Source of the DNA: Yoonia sp.
Lineage (GTDB): Bacteria > Pseudomonadota > Alphaproteobacteria > Rhodobacterales > Rhodobacteraceae
Length of the DNA stretch: 38,954 bases
Direction of reading: 5' to 3'
Assembly: GCA_029252195.1 (NCBI GenBank)
Contig: JAQXBV010000011.1
Location: 1-38,954, forward strand
The notes below the pieces were generated by a model, which searched no databases, was not told the origin of the DNA, and saw nothing but the letters and a program-made list of their open reading frames with translations. Below, piece by piece: positions 24,815 through 32,113 of this stretch. The first letter of the stretch is position 1. Each line of letters begins with the position of its first letter. The translations under genes were made by a program, and so were the position numbers.

Positions 24815-27055
24815 TTACCGCTTTGGTGCGCTACGTTTTGGCGCGGCACGGCCCGCAGGCTTACCACCTGGCGGGACGAACCGCTTGGAGGTATCGGACG
24901 CCTTCGGTTTCGGCTTGCCGCCCATTGGACCGTCAGATTTGCCTTTGTAGGCTGGCTTGCCGCCGTCTGATTTTCCCTTGTAGCCGTCGGACTTACCTTT
25001 GAATGCGGGCTTGTCGTCTGTCTTACCTTTGTAGCCTTCGGATTTGCCTTTATAGGCGGGCTTGCTGTCGTCTGACTTGCCCTTGTAGCCTTCGGACTTG
25101 CCTTTGTAAGCAGGCTTCGCGCCCTCAGCTTTGCCCTTGTAGCCTTCAGACTTCCCTTTGAAGGCAGGGCGGCTTTCGTCGTCGCGGGCCTTGTAAGGTT
25201 TCTTGATGGCCACAACTGCATCGCCGTAATCGCGGCGCTCTGGCTTTGCGAAACTCGACTTTTTGTGGCGCGGCTTGGCGCGAGGCTCATCGCCTGTTGG
25301 CTGGATCGCGGCAACGTTCTCTTGTGCCGATGGTGGCGGCGTTGAGGTGTCGCGCGGCTTGCGTGGACGGTCCTCGCGGGGCGCGCGTGGCTTGTCGTCG
25401 TAGTCGCGCTTTGTCACGCGTGGTCCGCGCTCTCCCAATTGTGGTGGGCCGTCGAGGGCTGTGAGTTTCGCCTGGTTTTCCAAGGACATGTCTTTGCCCA
25501 CGGATTTCAGGAAGCCCGCAACCGCTGGCTCGGAGATTTCAACGAACGTCTCGTTGGACTGAATGCGGATCGCGCCGATCTCGGATTTGGTGATGCCGCC
25601 TGCGGTGCAGATCATCGGCAACAGCCAACGGGCCTCTGCCTTGCCTTCACGGCCAACATCGACCGAGAACCACTTGGACGGGCCGAATTCCTTGCGCTCT
25701 TTTGGCGAGCGGTCAGGACGGTCGGCGCGTGCCGCACTTTGCGGGCCCTCTTTGTATTCGGACAGGTCCTCGGGGGCCGATTGCTTGCCTGCGAACAGGC
25801 GCAAGTAAGCCGCCGCGATGACCTCGGGGGCGTGAAGCTCCAGAAGCTTGCCGGCGAATGCGGTTTCTTCTTCGGTGAATGTTTCCGCCCAGATCGGGTC
25901 TTCCAGCAGACGCTCGCGGTCTTTTTCGATCACGTCTTCTGCCGAAGGTGGCGTGGCCCAAGTGGCCTCAAGCTTGCCCCATGTCAGCAGGTTCTGTCCG
26001 CGACGCTTCATCTTTGCGGGCACGATCAGCGCGGAGACGCCTTTGCGACCCGCGCGGCCTGTGCGGCCAGAGCGGTGCAGCAATGTTTCGGCATTGGTGG
26101 GCAGTTCGGCGTGGATCACGAGCTCAAGGTTCGGCAGGTCGATGCCGCGTGCCGCGACGTCAGTGGCCACACAAACACGCGCCCGACCGTCGCGCATCGC
26201 TTGGAGCGCGTGAGAGCGTTCTTGTTGTGACAGCTCACCCGACAGCGCCACAACCTGAAAGCCGCGATTGGACAGACGTGTGGTCAGCCGTGTGACCATG
26301 GCGCGTGTATTGGCGAAAACGATCGCGTTTGGCGCATCGTAGTAGCGCAGGGTGTTGATAATCGCACTATCGATGTCGTGGTTGGCCACGTTGAGCGCAC
26401 GGTATTCGATATCGGTGTGCTGGCTCTCTTTGGAGACAGTTTGCACGCGCACGGCGTTCTTTTGGTAGGATTTCGCCAGTTTCGCGATGGCCGCTGGCAC
26501 GGTGGCCGAGAACATCAGGGTGCGGCGGGTCTCGGGCGCTTCGCCCAAGATGAATTCGAGATCTTCGCGGAAGCCCAGATCCAGCATTTCATCTGCTTCG
26601 TCCAGCACAATCGCGCGGATGTCGGACATATCCATCGAGCCACGCATAACGTGATCTTTCAGGCGGCCCGGTGTGGCAACAACGATATGTGCACCACGTT
26701 CAAGCGCACGGCGCTCGTCGCGCATATCCATCCCGCCAACGCAGGAGGCCATGGTCACGCCAGCGGCCGCATAAAGCCACTGAAGCTCGCGCTTCACTTG
26801 CAAGGCAAGCTCGCGTGTCGGGGCGATCACAATGGCGAGGGGGCGTGCGGCTGGGCCGAATGTGCCGTCCTCTGTCAGGATGGTCGGGCCAATGGCAAGG
26901 CCGAAGCCAACTGTTTTACCAGACCCTGTCTGCGCAGAGACCAGCAGGTCTCTGCCTTCAAACTCTGGGTTTGTTACTTCATCTTGAACGGGGGTCAGGG
27001 TCTCATAGCCCTGTTTTGCCAAAGCAGCGGCAAGGGTCGAAATCATAGGTTTCAT
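24815..27055 (-). CDS. DEAD-box ATP-dependent RNA helicase with repeated basic tail (DeaD/CsdA-like)
   Basis: A 746-residue RNA helicase that likely helps ribosome assembly or mRNA turnover, often cold-related in this family. Motifs in order: Q motif (GYETLTPVQ, to 24), AQTGSGKT (41-48), APTRELALQ, ATPGRL, LDEADEML (DEAD 152-155), SAT in FSATVP, ARGIDLPNL and HRSGRTGRAGRKG. After the core comes a DbpA-type RNA-binding domain (KWFSVDVGREGKAEARWLLPMICTAG split by its usual turn). The tail is Lys-rich and repeated (see the repeat entry). I chose ATG 27055 (MKPMIS); ATG 27046 is as good, and neither has a strong ribosome binding site. A 172-base gap upstream probably holds a long leader. Confidence 0.92.
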   Translation of the reverse strand: MKPMISTLAAALAKQGYETLTPVQDEVTNPEFEGRDLLVSAQTGSGKTVGFGLAIGPTILTEDGTFGPAARPLAIVIAPTRELALQVKRELQWLYAAAGVTMASCVGGMDMRDERRALERGAHIVVATPGRLKDHVMRGSMDMSDIRAIVLDEADEMLDLGFREDLEFILGEAPETRRTLMFSATVPAAIAKLAKSYQKNAVRVQTVSKESQHTDIEYRALNVANHDIDSAIINTLRYYDAPNAIVFANTRAMVTRLTTRLSNRGFQVVALSGELSQQERSHALQAMRDGRARVCVATDVAARGIDLPNLELVIHAELPTNAETLLHRSGRTGRAGRKGVSALIVPAKMKRRGQNLLTWGKLEATWATPPSAEDVIEKDRERLLEDPIWAETFTEEETAFAGKLLELHAPEVIAAAYLRLFAGKQSAPEDLSEYKEGPQSAARADRPDRSPKERKEFGPSKWFSVDVGREGKAEARWLLPMICTAGGITKSEIGAIRIQSNETFVEISEPAVAGFLKSVGKDMSLENQAKLTALDGPPQLGERGPRVTKRDYDDKPRAPREDRPRKPRDTSTPPPSAQENVAAIQPTGDEPRAKPRHKKSSFAKPERRDYGDAVVAIKKPYKARDDESRPAFKGKSEGYKGKAEGAKPAYKGKSEGYKGKSDDSKPAYKGKSEGYKGKTDDKPAFKGKSDGYKGKSDGGKPAYKGKSDGPMGGKPKPKASDTSKRFVPPGGKPAGRAAPKRSAPKR
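24917..25171 (-). repeat. Tandem repeats encoding the helicase C-terminal tail
   Basis: Nearly five tandem units of 51-54 bases encode repeats of the form KPAYKGKSEGYKGKSDD, with variants at the Tyr/Phe, Glu/Asp and final positions. One unit is 17 residues instead of 18, and the last is cut to 14. The repeat is Lys/Gly-rich and likely disordered, suited to loose RNA binding. It may vary in copy number between strains. Confidence 0.85.
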
Positions 27056-27227
27056 AGGTAGCTTTCGGACGGATACTTCAATTGTGCGCCCCAAGTGCAA
27101 CCGGCAGTTGGGTTCCATAAACAGGCGCTCACTTGCATCCATCGCCAAGTCTTCGGCCCGTAACGGGGCCTCTAAGCCTCAAATGGCTGGGTGTCAAACG
27201 TTGATCGGCGGAAACCGGCTGTTTTGC
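27056..27227 (-). other. Gap upstream of the helicase: probable leader, no gene seen
   Basis: The 172 bases between the helicase start and the CPBP stop contain no supported ORF or RNA gene. Genes of this helicase type often have long regulated leaders, so this may be the 5' untranslated region. I see no convincing promoter or terminator. Confidence 0.3.
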
Positions 27228-28091
27228 CTAGGCCATTGCGTCAGCGGCCCGCATGCGCTTGGCCCAACGAAAAAATATGAGCATCCCAAGACCCGCCAGA
27301 AACAGCGGAAGCCCAAAGGCAGAAAGGCTGATGGCGGCGTCACGCTGGTTTTCGGCAAAATCTTCGGGCTTCAGGTTGACAAGCTGCGGCTGCACTTGCG
27401 CGACATACGCGCTAAAGAACAAAAATGCATTCCAGACAGTATGCAACCCGATGGCCCACCAGATCGAATTGGTTTGCAGCATGATGGCACCAAAAACGAT
27501 CCCAAGTGCAAATGCGTTGAAGGATTGGAACATGGTCGCAGCAATGTCTTGACCGACCATGATGTTTTGCATGTGAAACAGCCCGAACAGCGCCGACGAG
27601 ACCATCAGTGCCCAAAATGGCGAGAGGTGCCGCGACAGCCCGTGATAAAGCGTGCCGCGATAGAGGGTTTCTTCAAAGACACCCACCGTGATGCAAAAGA
27701 CAAAAAGTTTCAGCAAAATCATGTTTTGCCCCGCATCATCGCCGCCGATCACAATGATCGCACCGATAAAGAATGTTAGCACGACGGGCAGGCCCAATGT
27801 TGCAATGGCCCATCTGATGCCGTGGTGGTCTGTCCGTGTGGTCAGGCGGGTTTGCGCACCCCAGCCAAGAAGCGCGATGATCGCAAGCATCAAGATCGCA
27901 GCAATAGCCTCGATCTTGAGAGAGCCCAAGACATAGGTAATATCCACTTGCCCCGTCGAAGTCGTGACATCAATCGGACCGCTGGTCAGGAGCGAATAGC
28001 CAAAGACGCTCAACACGATCCCTTGTAAGCCAAGGGCGACGGTCAGCGGGTTGGTGCGGGCGAAGCTGCGGATCGCATTGATTATGAACAT
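27228..28091 (-). CDS. CPBP family intramembrane glutamic endopeptidase
   Basis: A 287-residue membrane protein with about eight helices. The three CPBP (Abi/CAAX) motifs are present: EETLYRG (140-146), FGLFHM (169-174) and HTVWN (about 217-221). These glutamate and histidine residues form the active site in CAAX-protease relatives such as Rce1. Bacterial members act in varied roles, including bacteriocin self-immunity; this one has no tell-tale neighbours. It is transcribed alone, downstream of the FkbM-like gene by 58 bases. Confidence 0.85.
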   Translation of the reverse strand: MFIINAIRSFARTNPLTVALGLQGIVLSVFGYSLLTSGPIDVTTSTGQVDITYVLGSLKIEAIAAILMLAIIALLGWGAQTRLTTRTDHHGIRWAIATLGLPVVLTFFIGAIIVIGGDDAGQNMILLKLFVFCITVGVFEETLYRGTLYHGLSRHLSPFWALMVSSALFGLFHMQNIMVGQDIAATMFQSFNAFALGIVFGAIMLQTNSIWWAIGLHTVWNAFLFFSAYVAQVQPQLVNLKPEDFAENQRDAAISLSAFGLPLFLAGLGMLIFFRWAKRMRAADAMA

Positions 28092-28149
28092 TTATTCGTC
28101 TTTGCTTGCGAAGGTTTGGCTGTTGGTTGGGCCCCAATCATGTGGTCGG

Positions 28150-28974
28150 CTATTGGTTGGCAGGTTTTGTGGTCATCCAAAGCCAAGGGGTTGCCATACT
28201 GCGCCATTCCCACAAGGCAAGCAGGCGATCAAGATCGCTGGACGAATCCATCCATTTTGGAAGTGAACCCGTGTCAATTTTACGCCCGATTTCTTGGATG
28301 TTGTGGGTTTTTGCGAAGCGGGTTTGCAGGATTTCCACAACGTGAGGGTCTGCATGGGGGTGGCATTCAACCAAGATATCTGCTGCCAGCAATCCTTTGG
28401 CGCGGTTGGGATCCAGCAAGTCTATTTCAGCGCCTTCAATATCGCAAATCACGACCGTGCGGTGTCGCAGGCAGATATCAAAATCGCCGTGAACCAGGAT
28501 GCCGCCTGTCTGAACTCGGTCCGCAACACCGTTGAGCTTGGCAAGCTCGTTGCAGGTTGTGATTGCTTTGCGGTTGGCGTCGCGGGCCCAAACGGTGGCC
28601 GTTGGAATTCTGCGGGCGAGACCCACCGCATTATAGCCCTCTGCACAGCCCGCGTCGATAATGAGGTCGGGCGCGCTTTCGACGATTTGGTCGATAATGG
28701 GCGCAAGGCCAGCCTCATAGCCGCCAAGGAGCCGAGGGACAGAGCCACCTTCGGTCGCACCCACCCCGTAATGCATGCCCGCAAATGGCCCGTTTTTCAC
28801 GATATGCCCAGTTTTTTGTACGACCGTGTTGTGGATGAGTTTGGCGCGCCATTTCGCCAGATGACGCAGCACGTTATTGAGCTGTTCGGGAGAGGGCTCT
28901 GCACGCAACATCTCGATCAGGTCCGCGTGCATTGTTCGGGTGAAATGGCTTGGGGGCGAGTGCGGTTTTTTCAC
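28150..28974 (-). CDS. FkbM family methyltransferase-like protein
   Basis: A 274-residue predicted SAM-dependent methyltransferase. The SAM-binding motif is LIIDAGCAEGYNAVGLARR and the FkbM-type segment is VVICDIEGAEIDLLD; a later stretch, ILVECHPHADPHV, fits the fold. The N-terminal 60 or so residues are helical and of unknown role. I chose the GTG at 28974 because it overlaps the HD gene's stop as GTGA; the ATG at 28932 is possible and would drop 14 residues. The substrate is unknown. Confidence 0.75.
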   Translation of the reverse strand: MKKPHSPPSHFTRTMHADLIEMLRAEPSPEQLNNVLRHLAKWRAKLIHNTVVQKTGHIVKNGPFAGMHYGVGATEGGSVPRLLGGYEAGLAPIIDQIVESAPDLIIDAGCAEGYNAVGLARRIPTATVWARDANRKAITTCNELAKLNGVADRVQTGGILVHGDFDICLRHRTVVICDIEGAEIDLLDPNRAKGLLAADILVECHPHADPHVVEILQTRFAKTHNIQEIGRKIDTGSLPKWMDSSSDLDRLLALWEWRSMATPWLWMTTKPANQ

Positions 28975-29549
28975 GCTTCAAACCAAGCGTCGATCCGCAG
29001 TTTGAGCGCCTCCCAAATCACGGGCGCGCCACGTTTAACTTTGCTCGCGACCCGCGTTTCCAGCTGCTCGCGGGTCACGTTATAGTCGATCCAGCTTGCG
29101 CCGCCTGCCTCAAGGTTCGAAATCACTGGCTGCACACGGTCGATAGATTTTGCGAAGATTGCGTCATCGGTCTCGGCGGCTTCGAACTCTTCCCACAAGG
29201 CGCGCAAGTCTTGCGCTTGGTCGGGAGGGAGCAGGCCAAAGATACGGTCCGCCGCCGCTTGCTCGGCAGCGTTTTGGGCTGCTGTATCGCGGGCGGCGGC
29301 CGAATGGATCGGCACGTCTCCGGCATCTATTTCCACAAGATCGTGGACCAGCAGCATTTTGATCACGCGGGATACATCCACGGGCCGTGTCGCATGTTCG
29401 GCCATGATCAGTGCATAAAGGGCGATGTGCCAGCTATGCTCGCCCGAGTTTTCTTGCCGCGATTTGTCGTGCAGGGTCGTCCCGCGCTCGACGGATTTGA
29501 GCTTGTCCGCTTCGGCCAGAAAGGCAAGTTGCTGGTCGATCCGAACCAA
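28971..29549 (-). CDS. HD domain hydrolase (YfbR / 5'-deoxynucleotidase-like)
   Basis: A 192-residue metal-dependent phosphohydrolase. The HD motif is complete: RQENSGEHSWHIALYALIMAE split by its usual helix, then LLVHDLVEIDAGD, and a downstream Asp in IDRVQPVISN. These fit the YfbR/HDDC2 group, which remove phosphate from deoxynucleoside monophosphates. The conserved start VRIDQQLAFLAEADKLKSV requires the TTG at 29549, as an in-frame stop (that of the 73-residue gene) lies 3 bases before it. It overlaps the methyltransferase gene by 4 bases. Confidence 0.85.
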   Translation of the reverse strand: MVRIDQQLAFLAEADKLKSVERGTTLHDKSRQENSGEHSWHIALYALIMAEHATRPVDVSRVIKMLLVHDLVEIDAGDVPIHSAAARDTAAQNAAEQAAADRIFGLLPPDQAQDLRALWEEFEAAETDDAIFAKSIDRVQPVISNLEAGGASWIDYNVTREQLETRVASKVKRGAPVIWEALKLRIDAWFEA

Positions 29550-29552
29550 GCC

Positions 29553-29774
29553 TTAGCCCCCGCGTTTGGCCGCGGAAGCCGCCAGCATTTCACGCGCACG
29601 TTTTTCAGCGCGGCGTACACGCACCGCCGTCAAATAGGCCTCTTGCAAGTATTGGGATGACGCGCCCAAAATCTCGCCGATTTGATCCACGATCTTGGTG
29701 TCGCCGCAAGCTTCCGCCTCGGCAAGGGCCAGATCGGCGAGTTCGTTGGCGGTATTGAGCGTATAATCCGACAT
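29553..29774 (-). CDS. Small helical protein (73 residues), uncharacterised
   Basis: I do not recognise a family. The protein begins MSDYTLNTANELADLALAEAEACGD split over a likely helix, and ends with an Arg/Lys-rich segment (VRVRRAEKRAREML). It looks fully helical, with no membrane part. Its ATG follows the hydrolase stop with no gap (TAAATG), and the HD gene begins 3 bases after its own stop, so it belongs to this operon. Position between an alpha/beta hydrolase and a nucleotidase does not suggest a specific role. Confidence 0.75.
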   Translation of the reverse strand: MSDYTLNTANELADLALAEAEACGDTKIVDQIGEILGASSQYLQEAYLTAVRVRRAEKRAREMLAASAAKRGG

Positions 29775-30428
29775 TTAGCGTGTGTTCTCTGTGAGGCGAC
29801 GACGGACGTAAGATTTAACGGTGCCAATCATTGGGTCCATGTGCGGATCCTCAAAGAAGTGGCCTGCGCCTTCCATTTCGTCGTGGGTCACGGTGATGCC
29901 CTTTTGCTCGTGCAGTTTGTTGACAAGCGTGACTGTGTCCGCAGGCGGGGCCACGCGGTCGGCAGAGCCGTTGATGATCAGGCCCGACGCAGGGCAGGGT
30001 GCGAGAAAGCTGAAGTCATACATATTCGCAGGCGGCGACACAGAGATAAAGCCTGTGATTTCGGGGCGGCGCATCAAAAGCTGCATGCCGATCCACGCAC
30101 CAAATGAGAAACCTGCGACCCAGCAATGCTTGGAATTGTTGTTCATCGACTGCAAGTAATCGAGTGCGGAAGCCGCATCCGACAATTCGCCAACGCCTTG
30201 GTCGTATTCACCTTGAGAGCGTCCGACGCCACGGAAGTTAAACCGCAAAACGGTGAACCCCATGTTATAGAAAGCGTAGTGCAGGTTATAAACAACACGG
30301 TTGTTCATTGTCCCGCCGAACTGCGGATGGGGATGCAGCACGATCGCAATCGGAGCGTCGCGGTCCTTTTGCGGGTGGTAACGACCTTCGAGACGGCCCT
30401 CTGGACCAGGGAAGATGACTTCGGGCAT
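29775..30428 (-). CDS. Alpha/beta hydrolase
   Basis: A 217-residue serine hydrolase of the COG2945 type. Features are VLHPHPQFGGTMNN near the N-terminus, FNFRGVGRSQGEYDQG, the nucleophile in GFSFGAW (GxSxG), the acid in GSADRVAPP and the His in GAGHFFED. The start MPEVIF at 30428 has AAGAAGG upstream; an earlier start at 30449 would add seven residues. Substrate unknown. It is divergent from iscR across 177 bases that hold the iron-type operators, so it may share that control. Confidence 0.85.
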   Translation of the reverse strand: MPEVIFPGPEGRLEGRYHPQKDRDAPIAIVLHPHPQFGGTMNNRVVYNLHYAFYNMGFTVLRFNFRGVGRSQGEYDQGVGELSDAASALDYLQSMNNNSKHCWVAGFSFGAWIGMQLLMRRPEITGFISVSPPANMYDFSFLAPCPASGLIINGSADRVAPPADTVTLVNKLHEQKGITVTHDEMEGAGHFFEDPHMDPMIGTVKSYVRRRLTENTR

Positions 30429-30466
30429 GGCAATGGCCTTCTTATGCAATGGGCCTCTCGCTATTC

Positions 30467-30495
30467 TTGACGAAAACGCTCAGGCACTTTAGAAA
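30467..30495 (+). promoter_or_regulatory. Candidate iscR-suf promoter
   Basis: TTGACG (30467-30472) and TAGAAA (30490-30495) are spaced by 17 bases. Transcription would start near 30502, giving a leader of about 100 bases. The GACnAAA motif overlaps the -35 box and spacer, and the ICE-type palindrome covers the -10 box. The -10 match to TATAAT is only 4 of 6. Confidence 0.45.
30469..30484 (+). promoter_or_regulatory. Candidate iron-responsive operator before iscR
   Basis: GACGAAAACGCTCAGG matches the two sites before the iron-binding-protein gene in the frame GACnAAAnnnnTCAGG, and has the same orientation relative to its gene. Sharing between a Fe-S assembly operon and an iron uptake gene supports an iron or Fe-S regulator, IscR itself being the best candidate. 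Confidence 0.45.
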
Positions 30496-30504
30496 GATTC
30501 TAAA
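30488..30504. promoter_or_regulatory. ICE-type palindrome (probable Irr binding site)
   Basis: TTTAGAA-AGA-TTCTAAA is a perfect inverted repeat around a 3-base centre. It matches the ICE box form, TTTAGAA-N3-TTCTAAA, known as the Irr binding site in alphaproteobacteria. It lies over the candidate -10 of iscR and about 60 bases from the start codon of the divergent hydrolase. Confidence 0.75.
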
Positions 30505-30506
30505 CA

Positions 30507-30522
30507 CATGGGTTCGCCCATG
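30507..30522 (+). other. Hairpin with TTCG loop in the iscR leader
   Basis: CATGGG and CCCATG flank TTCG. If transcription starts near 30502 this hairpin would form the very 5' end of the suf mRNA, where such structures can protect from decay. Confidence 0.5.
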
Positions 30523-30543
30523 CGCTTGGTTGTCTTGCACCTA

Positions 30544-30555
30544 ATGTCGCGACAT
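30544..30555. promoter_or_regulatory. Perfect 12-base palindrome in the iscR leader
   Basis: ATGTCGCGACAT is its own reverse complement. It lies 50 bases before the iscR start codon and could be a protein binding site. I do not recognise the binding protein. Confidence 0.4.
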
Positions 30556-30605
30556 CCAAACGTCAATGAAATTGCGTCTTTATACTTATTTGAAGGGGTT
30601 TGCCG

Positions 30606-31067
30606 ATGAAACTGAGCACGAAAGGGCGTTACGCGATGGTTGCTCTGGCTGACTTGGCGCTGCAACCCAAAGGAAGTTTGGTCAATTTGACCGAGATTTC
30701 CAAACGTCAGGATATTTCGCTGGCCTATTTGGAGCAGTTATTTGTGAAGCTGCGCCGTGCAGAATTGGTTGAATCCGTACGCGGGCCAGGCGGTGGGTAT
30801 CGGCTTGCACGAGCGGCCTCCGAAATTCGAGTGTCCGTGATTTTGGGCGCTGTCGATGAAACCGTGAGCGCGATGCATAAGGGGGCAGGTGCCTCGGGGG
30901 CGGCCTCTGGCAGCCGGGCGCAATCGCTGACCAACCGCTTGTGGGAAGGTTTAAGCGCCAACGTTTATGTGTTTTTACATCAAACGCGGCTGTCGGATGT
31001 TGTGGCCAATGATATGGTCCCTTGCCCTGCGGTGCCCGCATTATTCGAGGTGATCGACGAAGAATGA
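30606..31067 (+). CDS. iscR: Fe-S cluster regulator IscR, one-cysteine type
   Basis: A 153-residue Rrf2-family regulator that leads the suf operon. The winged helix is clear: MKLSTKGRYAMVALADLAL, ISLAYLEQLFVKLRRAELV and RGPGGGYRLAR. Classical IscR binds a [2Fe-2S] cluster by three Cys and one His in the segment after the wing. Here that segment (about 89-107, AMHKGAGASGAASGSRAQ) has no Cys, and the only one in the protein is Cys140 in VPCPAVP. Rhodobacteraceae IscR is known to have a single Cys, and the R. sphaeroides protein still binds an Fe-S cluster and represses. ATG 30606 has AAGGGG upstream. Its stop overlaps the next gene by 4 bases (ATGA). Confidence 0.93.
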   Translation: MKLSTKGRYAMVALADLALQPKGSLVNLTEISKRQDISLAYLEQLFVKLRRAELVESVRGPGGGYRLARAASEIRVSVILGAVDETVSAMHKGAGASGAASGSRAQSLTNRLWEGLSANVYVFLHQTRLSDVVANDMVPCPAVPALFEVIDEE

Positions 31068-32101
31068 GCCGCGTGTATCTGGATCATAATGCGACGACCC
31101 CTTTGCGGGCCGAGGCGCGGGCGGCGATGATTGCGGCGATGGATGTCGTCGGCAATCCGTCTTCTGTGCATGCCGAAGGGCGCGCGGCCAAGGGGCTTGT
31201 AGAGACCGCGCGCGCGCAAGTGGCCGAGGCTGTTGGTGCTTCCGGCGCTGACGTTGTGTTTGTGTCGGGGGCCACAGAAGCGGCGGCACTTTGCTTGGCG
31301 GGGCGCGGATTGCAGGCCTCCGGGCTTGAGCACGCGGCGGTTGCTGCTTGGGTCGAGGCGACTTTGCCTGTCGTTGATGGGCGCGTAGTCGTCAGCGAGC
31401 CCGCGCAGTCAGTTGTACAACTTGCCAATTCGGAAACGGGATTGGTGCAGGATTTGCCGCAAGGCTTGGCTGTCAGCGATTTGACCCAAGGGTTTGGCAA
31501 GGTGCCGTTCTCTTTCGCGTGGTCAGGCGTGCAGATGGTTTTTCTCTCGGCCCATAAATTCGGCGGCCCCAAGGGGATCGGGGCGCTGATTATGCCTGCG
31601 GGAACGGATTTGGCAGCGCAGATCAAGGGCGGTGGCCAAGAAATGGGTCGTCGGTCTGGCACCGAAAACGTCATGGCGATTGCTGGATTTGGGGTCGCTT
31701 GTGCGGCTGCCCAACAAGATTTGGCCGATGGGCGCTGGGAGCGGGTTGCGCAACTTAGAAATATTCTAGAAAAGGCCATTGAGACATCGGCAGAGCAGAC
31801 TATTTCTGTCGGGAAAGAATATCCACGCCTCCCAAACACCAGTTGCTTCATTGCGAAAGGCTGGAAGGGCGAGACACAAGTCATGGCGCTTGATCTTGCT
31901 GGCTTTGCAATTTCGGCAGGCTCGGCCTGCTCAAGCGGCAAGGTTAAGGCCGGCCCCGTGTTGGCGGCCTTGGGATATAGCGATGACGATGCCCGCTGCG
32001 CTGTACGCGTGTCGCTGGGCATTGAGACGACGGAAGATGAAGTTCTGCGCTTTGCGCAGGCATGGACGCAAAAACACGCGCGCGGATGGGCGCGGGGTTA
32101 A
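31064..32101 (+). CDS. Cysteine desulfurase (NifS/IscS-like, class I)
   Basis: A 345-residue PLP enzyme that takes sulfur from cysteine for cluster building. Motifs are YLDHNATTPLR, FVSGATEAAALC, ANSETG (123-126 for SETG), LSAHKFGGPKGIGAL (PLP Lys165), RSGTEN and the active-site loop SAGSACSSG (Cys289). It is shorter than typical IscS/NifS (about 400), and the usual NNETG reads ANSETG. It is therefore a compact paralogue rather than housekeeping IscS. It overlaps iscR by 4 bases. A second, SufS-type desulfurase closes the operon. An ICE-like sequence lies inside the gene at 31754-31770. Confidence 0.9.
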   Translation: MSRVYLDHNATTPLRAEARAAMIAAMDVVGNPSSVHAEGRAAKGLVETARAQVAEAVGASGADVVFVSGATEAAALCLAGRGLQASGLEHAAVAAWVEATLPVVDGRVVVSEPAQSVVQLANSETGLVQDLPQGLAVSDLTQGFGKVPFSFAWSGVQMVFLSAHKFGGPKGIGALIMPAGTDLAAQIKGGGQEMGRRSGTENVMAIAGFGVACAAAQQDLADGRWERVAQLRNILEKAIETSAEQTISVGKEYPRLPNTSCFIAKGWKGETQVMALDLAGFAISAGSACSSGKVKAGPVLAALGYSDDDARCAVRVSLGIETTEDEVLRFAQAWTQKHARGWARG

Positions 32102-32113
32102 GGAGTAAGACAT

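Noticed and set aside
24796-25314. 172-residue minus-strand frame with Thr/Lys/Ala repeats within the helicase tail
   Set aside because: It is the alternative reading frame of the tandem repeats, so the repetition is inherited from the helicase frame.
27228-28091. CPBP protein as part of a bacteriocin immunity or defence system
   Set aside because: Motifs fit the family, but neighbours are ordinary metabolic genes and no toxin or peptide gene is nearby.
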